Assembly: GCA_903887975.1 (NCBI GenBank)
Contig: CAISSD010000279.1
Coordinates: 1 to 7,194 of the forward strand
Length of the DNA: 7,194 nucleotides
Direction of reading: 5' to 3'
From: an uncultured Legionellaceae bacterium
GTDB lineage: Bacteria; Pseudomonadota; Gammaproteobacteria; Legionellales; Legionellaceae
A model generated the notes under the pieces. The model did not search any database, was not told the DNA's origin, and saw only the letters and a list, made by a program, of their open reading frames with translations. The position numbers were made by a program, and so were the translations under genes. Shown here one piece after another: positions 1 through 6,086 of the stretch; position 1 is the first letter of the stretch, and each line of letters starts with the position of its first letter.

Positions 1-85
1 GAAGTACGGTGTGTCTGCGGAGCGCGTGCGTCAGCTTGAGAAAAATGCCATGGGTAAATTAAAACAATACATGCAACAGATTTAA
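1..85 (+). CDS. rpoH: RNA polymerase heat-shock sigma factor RpoH (sigma-32), C-terminal end only
   Basis: Only the last 27 codons plus the TAA stop (83-85) are in the window; the gene begins to the left, and base 1 is the last base of a cut codon. The visible peptide is the recognition-helix part of sigma region 4.2, KYGVSAERVRQLEKNAM, followed by a short lysine-rich tail. The family uses this helix to contact the -35 element of heat-shock promoters. The SAERVRQLEKNAM wording is typical of RpoH; the housekeeping factor RpoD instead reads TRERIRQIEAKALRKLR. The stop codon overlaps the stop of the convergent adenosine deaminase gene by four bases, so any terminator for rpoH must lie inside that gene, and I could not find a convincing one. 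The identification is firm for a fragment this short, although a second RpoH-like paralogue cannot be excluded. Confidence 0.88.
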   Translation, partial: KYGVSAERVRQLEKNAMGKLKQYMQQI

Positions 86-1077
86 ACCAGAGCCTCTTCG
101 GCATGTAATTCATTCAACAACTGCTGTTTTGTTTTTGGATCAACAAACGCCGATTCAATTGCCATTTTGGTGATGGATAACATGGTGTCGTCGGTATAAT
201 CAAACGCTTTTTGCACCAAGTGATATTCACGAGCAACATTGGTTTTCATGAATGGCGGATCGTCAGAATTGATGCTGATGTTGATTCCTGCTTTTAAGAA
301 AGTAGGTAATGGATGTTGATGAATGTTTTGAAACAAGCCAAATTGAATGTTGCTGGTGGGGCAAAGCTCTAAGGCAATGTTTCTTTCTTTTAATTCACGC
401 ATAAGGATGACATCACTCATCGCATGAACGCCATGGCCAATGCGTTGAACGGGTAAATGCGTGATGGCATCCCAAATGCTGCTTGCCGGTGCAAATTCTC
501 CTGCATGAACAGTGCATTGAAGTCCTGCCTCGTGTGCCATATGAAATGCACGTTTAAAATCTTGTGGCGGGAAGTGAAGCTCATCACCACCCAAACCAAA
601 GCCAACCACCGAAGGCAGTGATGTTGTGATGGCATGTTGCGCAACACGCTCGACCGCTTTTGTGCCAAATTGACGAACCGCGGTCATGATGATGCGCCCA
701 ACAATGTTGTAATGTGCTTTGGCATCATCAATGGCTTGTTGTAGGGCGTGTAAGTGCTCGATGGATGCGATGCCACTGGATTGCTCGGCGTGATCAGGGG
801 AATACATCATCTCAACATAAATAACATCACTTTTTGCGGCATTTTTTAGATAGTCATAAGTCATGTCATAATAATCACGTGGTGATTTAATCAAATTGGC
901 CAAGGTGTCGTACACACTTAAAAAATGGAGAAAGTCTTTGCTGTAATAGCCCAGACCATCGTCGGTGAGTAATCCATGGGGTAGGGTTAAACCATGACGT
1001 TTGGCGATGTCGCTGGCCAATACAGGCGACATGGTTCCTTCCAAATGGACGTGTAATTCGGCTTTTTTAATGGACAT
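82..1077 (-). CDS. add: Adenosine deaminase (metal-dependent amidohydrolase family)
   Basis: A 331-aa cytoplasmic enzyme expected to deaminate adenosine or deoxyadenosine to inosine or deoxyinosine in purine salvage. All family landmarks are present in order: ELHVHLEGT with zinc ligands H9 and H11; GFGLGGDE at 159-166; HAGE with zinc ligand H191 and catalytic E194; GHGVHA with H215; LCPTSN at 238-243; and SINSDDPPF with D272 (zinc) and D273. Length is normal for the family. The start at 1077 is required because the next Met (residue 16) would remove the HVH ligands, yet the leader just upstream (AACAACCTCAAC) has no Shine-Dalgarno. It lies 61 bp downstream of the patatin gene on the same strand and is probably co-transcribed with it. 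The SDDPPF wording fits a bacterial Add subgroup; adenine deaminase or 6-aminodeoxyfutalosine deaminase are possible alternative substrate specificities within the same fold. Confidence 0.88.
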   Translation of the reverse strand: MSIKKAELHVHLEGTMSPVLASDIAKRHGLTLPHGLLTDDGLGYYSKDFLHFLSVYDTLANLIKSPRDYYDMTYDYLKNAAKSDVIYVEMMYSPDHAEQSSGIASIEHLHALQQAIDDAKAHYNIVGRIIMTAVRQFGTKAVERVAQHAITTSLPSVVGFGLGGDELHFPPQDFKRAFHMAHEAGLQCTVHAGEFAPASSIWDAITHLPVQRIGHGVHAMSDVILMRELKERNIALELCPTSNIQFGLFQNIHQHPLPTFLKAGINISINSDDPPFMKTNVAREYHLVQKAFDYTDDTMLSITKMAIESAFVDPKTKQQLLNELHAEEALV

Positions 1078-1138
1078 GTTGAGGTTGTTTTTTGAAAAGA
1101 CAAAGAATGTTTATTTTAATCGAAATGAAGGGAGATTG
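1078..1138 (-). other. 61-bp spacer between patatin gene and add
   Basis: A short AT-rich spacer with no ribosome binding site in front of add. Read on the minus strand it contains a TAAAAT hexamer (within GATTAAAATAAAC) that could act as a weak -10 element. The hexamer at the right distance upstream (TAGCAA) matches the -35 consensus at only three of six positions, so an internal promoter is possible but not supported. I see no stable hairpin followed by a T run, so read-through from the patatin gene into add is the simpler reading. Confidence 0.4.
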
Positions 1139-2248
1139 CTAGCCAAAAAACCTTAAAATTTTATCCGCTGCTGCAATCGTATCTTGATAGCCCAAATCAA
1201 TCAGCTCGCGTGTGAACGATTGTTCAAACAGCAAAAAGCTTAATAAGTCGCCAGAATGTTTTTGTGCACCAAGCATGTTGAGTAAATAACGCAACAACGT
1301 GGGCATGGTTTGATAATTGGACTGTGCAATTTGGGCAACATCTTCGCTGGGTCGTAAATGCAGCGTTTGAATGGGACGCCAAGGAGATCGGTGTTTTTTC
1401 CACATGGAAATTAATTGCGCAATGTCATTCATGCGATTGACCATTTCAATGTCGCGATCTAAATTATCTAAAAATACACCATTCATCATGTTGCCAAGAA
1501 TATTGGCAAAACCAATGGTATCGTTTTTTAAATGTTGTTCATCGGGAAAAAACGGCGCCTGACGTGTGCCTAAAATAAGAATTTTATCAACATTACAGCG
1601 CAGAACGCCGCGTAATGGAGACACCAATCCGACACTGCCATCACCATAATGAAGATGGTCTATTTTGATGGATGGAAAAAACAGTGGTAATGCGCTCGAT
1701 GATAAAATATGTTCACGAGCAAGTGCCACACGTTTACTGCGATGTTTTGGATAATGCCAATCTTCGAATGTGGGCTTTGAATGCTCGTAAAAAGAAATGG
1801 TCTGCTGGGTTTCGTAACACGTGCTGATGACCTCCATGGTCTCCACATGATTGTTTTGAATGTTTAACGCAATTTTTTTAAAATCAATATGGGTATCAAT
1901 AAATTGGTGCAAAGGTGCGGTGTCGAGTAAAAAACCCGATTGTTGTTGTTTGACCAGCACAAGCCCCAAATTTCTAGCGACCGATTTACCCAGTTCATAG
2001 CTGCTGGCATTAAAGATATCTTGGCAGCGAATTTCTTGCCATAGCGTTTCAAGCATGTCCACGGCCAGCGGAAAATCATCAGCGTGCTGCGTCAAAACCG
2101 AGGCATTAATGCTACCCACACTAACACCACTGATGACGTTAAATGGCAGGTATTTGGTTTTTAATAGTTCAGAAATGGCTTTTAATGCCCCAGCTTGATA
2201 GGCGCCTCTAGCACCGCCGCCGCCCAAATACAATCCCATCTTGGCCAT
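1139..2248 (-). CDS. Patatin-like phospholipase family protein
   Basis: A 369-aa probable lipid acyl hydrolase with a Ser-Asp dyad. The oxyanion-hole glycine run with arginine is at residues 9-16 (GGGGARGA), the nucleophile elbow G-V-S-V-G is at 41-45 with Ser43 as nucleophile, and the catalytic aspartate is D203 in the DGS motif (203-205). The core therefore covers roughly residues 5-230. The remaining ~140 residues form a C-terminal extension in which I recognise no motif. There is no signal peptide or membrane segment, so the protein is probably cytoplasmic, or exported by a route that needs no N-terminal signal. Patatins are type IV effectors in Legionella, but nothing here shows that role. 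Two starts are possible, Met1 (2248) and Met4 (2239). Neither has a Shine-Dalgarno; Met1 lies about 29 nt from the predicted transcription start. It is followed 61 bp later by add. The native substrate cannot be read from the sequence. Confidence 0.85.
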   Translation of the reverse strand: MAKMGLYLGGGGARGAYQAGALKAISELLKTKYLPFNVISGVSVGSINASVLTQHADDFPLAVDMLETLWQEIRCQDIFNASSYELGKSVARNLGLVLVKQQQSGFLLDTAPLHQFIDTHIDFKKIALNIQNNHVETMEVISTCYETQQTISFYEHSKPTFEDWHYPKHRSKRVALAREHILSSSALPLFFPSIKIDHLHYGDGSVGLVSPLRGVLRCNVDKILILGTRQAPFFPDEQHLKNDTIGFANILGNMMNGVFLDNLDRDIEMVNRMNDIAQLISMWKKHRSPWRPIQTLHLRPSEDVAQIAQSNYQTMPTLLRYLLNMLGAQKHSGDLLSFLLFEQSFTRELIDLGYQDTIAAADKILRFFG

Positions 2249-2272
2249 ATCAATAAAAGCTTATTTTAATGA

Positions 2273-2292
2273 GTCTATACAGCAATATAGAC
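2273..2292. promoter_or_regulatory. 7-6-7 inverted repeat over the patatin promoter: candidate operator
   Basis: GTCTATA (2273-2279) and its exact reverse complement TATAGAC (2286-2292) flank a 6-bp spacer. The repeat covers the -10 hexamer (2284-2289) and the expected transcription start (about 2276-2278) of the minus-strand patatin promoter, which is where a dimeric repressor would block that promoter. It stops just short of the transporter's -35 element (2297-2302). The symmetry is seen directly. The role as an operator is inference, and no regulator gene in the window is an obvious partner. Confidence 0.4.
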
Positions 2293-2312
2293 GAGCTTGG
2301 AATGTGTGGCAA
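2284..2312 (-). promoter_or_regulatory. Sigma70-type promoter for the patatin-add transcript
   Basis: Read on the minus strand, TTGCCA (2307-2312, five of six to TTGACA) is followed after exactly 17 bp by TATATT (2284-2289, five of six to TATAAT). Transcription would start near 2276-2278 and give a leader of about 29 nt before the Met at 2248. The leader is A/T-rich, without a Shine-Dalgarno, and contains a weak 5-bp AATAA/TTATT stem (2252-2265). Confidence 0.62.
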
Positions 2313-2326
2313 GGATTGGTTATACT
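2297..2326 (+). promoter_or_regulatory. Sigma70-type promoter for the peptide transporter
   Basis: TTGGAA (2297-2302) and TATACT (2321-2326, five of six to TATAAT) are separated by 18 bp. Transcription would start near 2333, about 24 nt before the ATG at 2357. The -35 lies inside the spacer of the opposing patatin promoter, whose own -35 lies inside this promoter's spacer, so one polymerase is expected to exclude the other. Confidence 0.6.
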
Positions 2327-2341
2327 ACGCGTTATTTTATT

Positions 2342-2346
2342 AGGGA
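2342..2346 (+). promoter_or_regulatory. Shine-Dalgarno that fixes the transporter start
   Basis: AGGGA ends 10 nt before the ATG at 2357. It supports that ATG over the in-frame TTG at 2297, which coincides with the predicted -35 element and so would lie upstream of the transcription start. Confidence 0.6.
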
Positions 2347-2356
2347 TGATATCACC

Positions 2357-3820
2357 ATGCGTTCTTTATTTCGCCACCAACCACCTGCCTTGTCCATGAT
2401 CTTTATGTTGGAATTGTGGGAGCGGTTTGGCTATTACACCATGCAAGGCATTTTAACACTGTATTTTATTCGACATCTTGGTTTTGATGATAAAACGGCT
2501 TACCAAACTTTTGGTGCGATGTCTGCTTTAATTTATGGCATGGTTGTGGTGGGCGGTTATTTGGGCGATAAGGTGCTCGGTATCAAACGCACCATGATCT
2601 TGGGGTTATGGGTTTTATGCCTAGGATACTTCAGCTTGGCATTATCTGGTGTAACACACGTTTTTTACGCCTTGGGTATTATTTGTGTGGGCAATGGGTT
2701 GTTTAAATCCAATCCTGCCAATTTATTGTCTAAGGCTTATGAAGAAGACGACACGAGACTGCATTCAGGTTATACACTCTATTATATGGCGGTTAATGTA
2801 GGTTCTATCGGGGCATTGTTGGCTGGGCCTTGGGTTGCGGATCATTTTGGCTATCCTTATGCTTTTTTGATGAGCGCTATTGGTATTGGGCTTGGTTTGG
2901 CGCATTATGCTTTTTGGCGTCAGACCATCGCCAATATTGTCAGCCTTGTTGACACGCAATTGATTTCCATGCGTCGATGGGGGCTAATTGTTTTGGGTAT
3001 TGTGCTTTGTGTTTTTTTGGTTGCAGCATTACTAAAGCATGTGATGATCGCCAAAATTGTGGTGGTCGGTATTACGCTTGCAACATTAGTTATTTATTGT
3101 CGCTTGATGATGCATGCAACGCGTGCGATGTTTTATCGTATGTTGCTGGCGTTGATTTTAATGCTTGAAGCCATTGTGTTTTTTACCCTTTATCAACAAA
3201 TGCCAACATCGTTGACTTTATTTGCCGTTCATAATGTGCATCCTGAGTTGTTGGGTATTTACCTTGATCCGCAAAGTTTTCAAGCATTAAATGCCATCTG
3301 GATTGTGGTGTTGAGTCCGTTGATGGCGATTTTTTATCAATATTTACATCAAAATAATATTCATATTCATGTTGTTTATAAATTTGCAGCAGGGATGAGC
3401 TCGTGCGCTTGTGGTTTTTTACTGCTGTTTTGTTCTAGATATATTCATAATGATGCCAGTTTGATTTCTTCTTGGTGGTTGGTGGCGAGTTATTTTTTCC
3501 AAAGTTTGGGTGAGGTTTTAATCTCTGCCTTGGGGCTTGCGATGGTTGCAGAGCTTGTTTCTAAAGTGCATGCTGGTTTTGTGATGGGCATGTGGTTTTT
3601 AACTACGGCAATTACTGGATTTACTGGGGCATGGGTTGCGTCACTGACAGCATTGCCTCACGGTGTTGTTGCACCATTGGATTCATTGATGATTTATACG
3701 CATGTATTTGCCCAAATTGGTGTTGTAACGGCCATGATTGCCGTATTACTTTGGGTGATTTCACCATTCTTGGTTCGAATGCAATTCATGACAAACCGAG
3801 CTGATGAGCACGGTGCCTAG
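2357..3820 (+). CDS. Proton-dependent oligopeptide transporter (POT/PTR2 family, DtpA/DtpB-like)
   Basis: A 487-aa polytopic inner-membrane symporter expected to import di- and tripeptides with protons. The POT signature ELWERFGYY is at residues 19-27 (proton-coupling E19, E22, R23), followed by MQGILTLYF, which has the Q also found in E. coli DtpA. GGYLGDKVLGIKR at 66-78 is the loop 2-3 motif of major facilitator proteins. GNGLFKSNPANLLS at 112-125 carries the conserved K117. FFTLYQQMPTSLTLFAVHNV is at 275-294, and SLGEVLISALGL at 383-394 carries the TM10 glutamate E386. Length matches family members of about 490-500 aa. The start is ATG 2357, chosen from the AGGGA ribosome site and the promoter position; the longer reading from TTG 2297 is rejected. 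The last 19 codons and the stop overlap the convergent DUF192 gene by 60 bp. Exact peptide preference cannot be told from sequence. Confidence 0.9.
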   Translation: MRSLFRHQPPALSMIFMLELWERFGYYTMQGILTLYFIRHLGFDDKTAYQTFGAMSALIYGMVVVGGYLGDKVLGIKRTMILGLWVLCLGYFSLALSGVTHVFYALGIICVGNGLFKSNPANLLSKAYEEDDTRLHSGYTLYYMAVNVGSIGALLAGPWVADHFGYPYAFLMSAIGIGLGLAHYAFWRQTIANIVSLVDTQLISMRRWGLIVLGIVLCVFLVAALLKHVMIAKIVVVGITLATLVIYCRLMMHATRAMFYRMLLALILMLEAIVFFTLYQQMPTSLTLFAVHNVHPELLGIYLDPQSFQALNAIWIVVLSPLMAIFYQYLHQNNIHIHVVYKFAAGMSSCACGFLLLFCSRYIHNDASLISSWWLVASYFFQSLGEVLISALGLAMVAELVSKVHAGFVMGMWFLTTAITGFTGAWVASLTALPHGVVAPLDSLMIYTHVFAQIGVVTAMIAVLLWVISPFLVRMQFMTNRADEHGA

Positions 3821-4225
3821 TGTTAAATTAAGGGCTTTATATTGTTTTTGCCGAAGCTCAAGGGCATAAAGTGCTGGGCTTCTTGAGGTGTGGACTGTAT
3901 CGGTATTCGGTTCCATATCGGTGATTTGAAACAAGACACCTTTTGCATCAATAAATCCAATGGTTAAAGGAATGTTGGTATCGTGCATCCAAAAATGCAT
4001 GATTTGTGGTGTTTTATACTGAAACAGCATGCTTTCTGCCACGGGATTTTTTCCAGAAAGTCCTTTTGTTTGTTGCGCAGGCGTTTCGGCAAGCAGTACG
4101 TTTTGAAGCGTGATGGTATTGCTAAAATACAATGTACAGGTTTTTGAGGGGAGGTTGGGATTGTTTTTGTGTGAAGAGCAACTTTGTGTGAGTAGCACGA
4201 TAAAAATAAACATGAGAAAACGCAT
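3761..4225 (-). CDS. DUF192 family protein, probable lipoprotein
   Basis: A 154-aa protein of the DUF192 family, whose biochemical function is not established. An N-terminal hydrophobic segment (residues 3-12) ends in LTQSC with Cys16, a lipobox-like site with an unusual Thr at -3, so it is probably lipidated and exported to the envelope. DUF192 landmarks follow: LAETPAQQTKGLSGK (45-59), MLFQY (66-70), FWMHDTNIPLTIGFID (78-93), the region around T113-S114, and ALEL (121-124). The domain is essentially complete. It is the last gene of the minus-strand operon, starting 4 bp after the acs stop with its own AAGGA site inside the last acs codons. Residues 136-154 are encoded opposite the end of the peptide transporter gene, with codon boundaries of the two genes in register. 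The tail after LGTVLIS lies beyond the usual domain end, which suggests drift into the neighbour. Confidence 0.82.
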   Translation of the reverse strand: MRFLMFIFIVLLTQSCSSHKNNPNLPSKTCTLYFSNTITLQNVLLAETPAQQTKGLSGKNPVAESMLFQYKTPQIMHFWMHDTNIPLTIGFIDAKGVLFQITDMEPNTDTVHTSRSPALYALELRQKQYKALNLTLGTVLISSVCHELHSNQEW

Positions 4226-4229
4226 GGAA

Positions 4230-6086
4230 TTAATCCTTATGATGGTTGATGAGCTCTTGAATCACGGATTCATTGGCCAATGTCGATAAATCACCCAGTT
4301 GTTTTGACTCACCACGAGCAATTTGTCTTAAAAGCCGACGCATGATTTTTCCTGATCGTGTTTTGGGGAGTTCGCGAGCCCATTGGATGATTTCAGGTGT
4401 TGCAAGGGGGCCAATGTGGCGACGTACTTGTTGGCATAATTCTTTTTTTAATGTTTCAGTCGGTTCAATGGCGGTTTTAAGGGTGATGAATGCATAAATG
4501 GCTTCGCCTTTGATGGGATGAGGAACGCCAACCACAGCCGCTTCGGCAACGCTTTGGTGTGTCATGAAAGCGCTTTCTAGTTCTTCGGTACCCAATCGAT
4601 GGCCAGAGACTTTGATGACGTCATCATCACGGCCTGTAATCCAATACTGATTTTCCTCATCATGATAAGCATCATCACCAGTGAGATAACATCCTGGAAA
4701 TGGCTTAAGGTATTGATCAATAAAACGTTGATGATTGCCATAGATGGTTTGCATCATCCCCGGCCATGGTTCTTTGATGACCAATTTACCGGTTTGATTG
4801 GGTTTTAGCGATTGACCTTTGGCACTTAAAACATCAGGAACAATGCCTAAAAAAGCTGGACTTCCCTGACAGCTCATGGAGGCACTGGTTTGAGGATAAG
4901 GACTTAATAAAATACCGCCAGTTTCAGTTTGCCACCAGGTGTTGAGTAAAGGGCAACGACCATGACCAACAACATCAAAATACCATTGCCATACTTCAGG
5001 GTTGATGGGTTCACCCACAGAGCCCAGTATTTTTAAACTGCGCCGATGGCTTTGTTGCATCCAGTCATCGCCTTCTTGACGCAGTGCACGAATGGCAGTG
5101 GGTGAAGTGTATAAGACGCTGATGTTGTGTTTATCGATGATTTGCCCGAGTCGCGATGGGGTTGGATGATTGGGAACACCTTCAAAAAGAACCGTGGTGC
5201 TTCCATTGGCAAGAGGGCCATAAACCAAATAAGAATGACCTGTAATCCAGCCAACATCTGCCGTACACCAATGAATGGGGGTGCCTTCATGATGAAACAA
5301 TTTAAGATGCGTCATGGTGACATAAACCAGATAACCACCGGTGGCATGCACAATGCCTTTGGGTTGACCGGTTGAACCAGAAGTATACAAAATAAATAAA
5401 GGTGCGTTGGCATCCATCATCACGGGTGGACACTCGGTTGCGACAGATTGTTGCAACTCGTGGTACCACATATCGCGACCTTCATGCCATGAAATGGTTG
5501 CATGCGTGTTTTTGATGATCAAAACGTGCTTTGTCATGGGACATTCTTGAAGTGCCTCGTCTGCATAAGATTTTAGTGGAATCGTTTGTTTGCCACGCCG
5601 ACTTTCATCTGCTGTAATGAGTAGGCATGATTTTGTATCCAATAAACGCATTTTAAGTGCTTCTGGTGAAAATCCGGCAAAAACCACACAGTGAATGGCG
5701 CCAATTCGTGCACAGGCAAGCATGGCAATCACAACTTCTGGAATCATGGGCAAATAAATACATACTCTATCACCAGTTTTTATGCCCAAAGATTGAAGTA
5801 CATTGGCAAATTGTGACACCGCGATTAACAACTCGGCATAAGTGATTGTTTTTGAATCTGCTCCATCATTGCCTTCCCAAATTAAAGCAGGTTGATGGCT
5901 TTTGTGTGGTAAATGGCGATCGATACAATTGTAACTGACATTGAGTGTTGCGTTGGTGAACCATTGGATATTGGCAGACAACATATCCCCAGTGAACACG
6001 TCGTCCCAGGGTTTTTCCCAATGAATAAGATTTTTGGCGTGTTCGGCCCAAAACTGGGCCGGACTTTTTAAGGCGTTTTGGTGCAT
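4230..6086 (-). CDS. acs: Acetyl-CoA synthetase (AMP-forming acetate-CoA ligase), short N-terminus
   Basis: A 618-aa cytoplasmic enzyme converting acetate, ATP and CoA to acetyl-CoA, AMP and PPi. The P-loop-like YTSGSTGQPKG is at 234-244. NTWWQTETGG at 382-391 has W385, the residue that corresponds to Trp414 of the Salmonella enzyme and closes the acetate pocket. The pocket valines become I281 and V357. TGD (469-471) and ITGRDDDVIKVSGHRLGT (483-500) supply D471, R486, hinge D488 and R497. PKTRSGK ends at K580, equivalent to the acetylatable Lys609. The shift of 29 residues reflects a missing N-terminal arm: FW is at 12-13 here and at 38-39 in E. coli Acs. The start cannot lie further upstream because the preceding codon, in the same frame, is the TAA of the HdeD-like gene. 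No Shine-Dalgarno is visible, so translation probably depends on coupling. Propionyl-CoA synthetase is less likely given the Acs-type WWQTETGG motif. Confidence 0.93.
   Translation of the reverse strand: MHQNALKSPAQFWAEHAKNLIHWEKPWDDVFTGDMLSANIQWFTNATLNVSYNCIDRHLPHKSHQPALIWEGNDGADSKTITYAELLIAVSQFANVLQSLGIKTGDRVCIYLPMIPEVVIAMLACARIGAIHCVVFAGFSPEALKMRLLDTKSCLLITADESRRGKQTIPLKSYADEALQECPMTKHVLIIKNTHATISWHEGRDMWYHELQQSVATECPPVMMDANAPLFILYTSGSTGQPKGIVHATGGYLVYVTMTHLKLFHHEGTPIHWCTADVGWITGHSYLVYGPLANGSTTVLFEGVPNHPTPSRLGQIIDKHNISVLYTSPTAIRALRQEGDDWMQQSHRRSLKILGSVGEPINPEVWQWYFDVVGHGRCPLLNTWWQTETGGILLSPYPQTSASMSCQGSPAFLGIVPDVLSAKGQSLKPNQTGKLVIKEPWPGMMQTIYGNHQRFIDQYLKPFPGCYLTGDDAYHDEENQYWITGRDDDVIKVSGHRLGTEELESAFMTHQSVAEAAVVGVPHPIKGEAIYAFITLKTAIEPTETLKKELCQQVRRHIGPLATPEIIQWARELPKTRSGKIMRRLLRQIARGESKQLGDLSTLANESVIQELINHHKD
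4234..4238 (-). promoter_or_regulatory. Shine-Dalgarno of the DUF192 gene inside the end of acs
   Basis: Minus-strand AAGGA, formed by the last two sense codons of acs (Lys-Asp), ends 8 nt before the DUF192 ATG at 4225. It fixes that start and implies that ribosomes ending acs can reinitiate on the next gene. Confidence 0.6.
6041..6069 (+). terminator. Terminator-like hairpin antisense to the 5' end of acs
   Basis: On the plus strand, 6041-6050 pairs with 6055-6064 (core CGGCCCA/TGGGCCG, one T-G wobble, loop AAAC), and five T residues follow at 6065-6069. This has the form of an intrinsic terminator for plus-strand RNA. It lies within acs codons that encode KSPAQFWAEH, so it may be a by-product of coding. 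In the acs mRNA the same bases form a hairpin with one A-C mismatch, beginning about 22 nt after the ATG and lacking a U run. No plus-strand gene that would need a terminator here is visible. Confidence 0.35.

Noticed and set aside
86..140. Possible rpoH terminator (GCC-TCTTC-GGC, or AACA/TGTT before a T-rich stretch)
   Set aside because: Stems of only 3-4 bp are too weak to support a terminator call.
2297..2356. A 20-codon N-terminal extension of the peptide transporter from TTG 2297
   Set aside because: The TTG is part of the predicted -35 element, upstream of the expected transcription start. The extra residues do not resemble the POT N-terminus, and ATG 2357 has AGGGA upstream.
3983..4005. 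TGCAT/ATGCA hairpin followed by a few T residues as a terminator for the transporter
   Set aside because: Only a 5-bp AT-rich stem, no continuous T run, and far inside the DUF192 gene.
4166..4191. Two copies of TTTGTGTGA, 17 bp apart, around the lipobox Cys codon of the DUF192 gene
   Set aside because: Only two copies, out of frame with each other in a low-complexity signal-peptide region; chance similarity is likely.
5335..5344. CCACCGGTGG palindrome inside acs
   Set aside because: A loop-free 10-bp palindrome fully explained by conserved coding (TGGY); no regulatory context.
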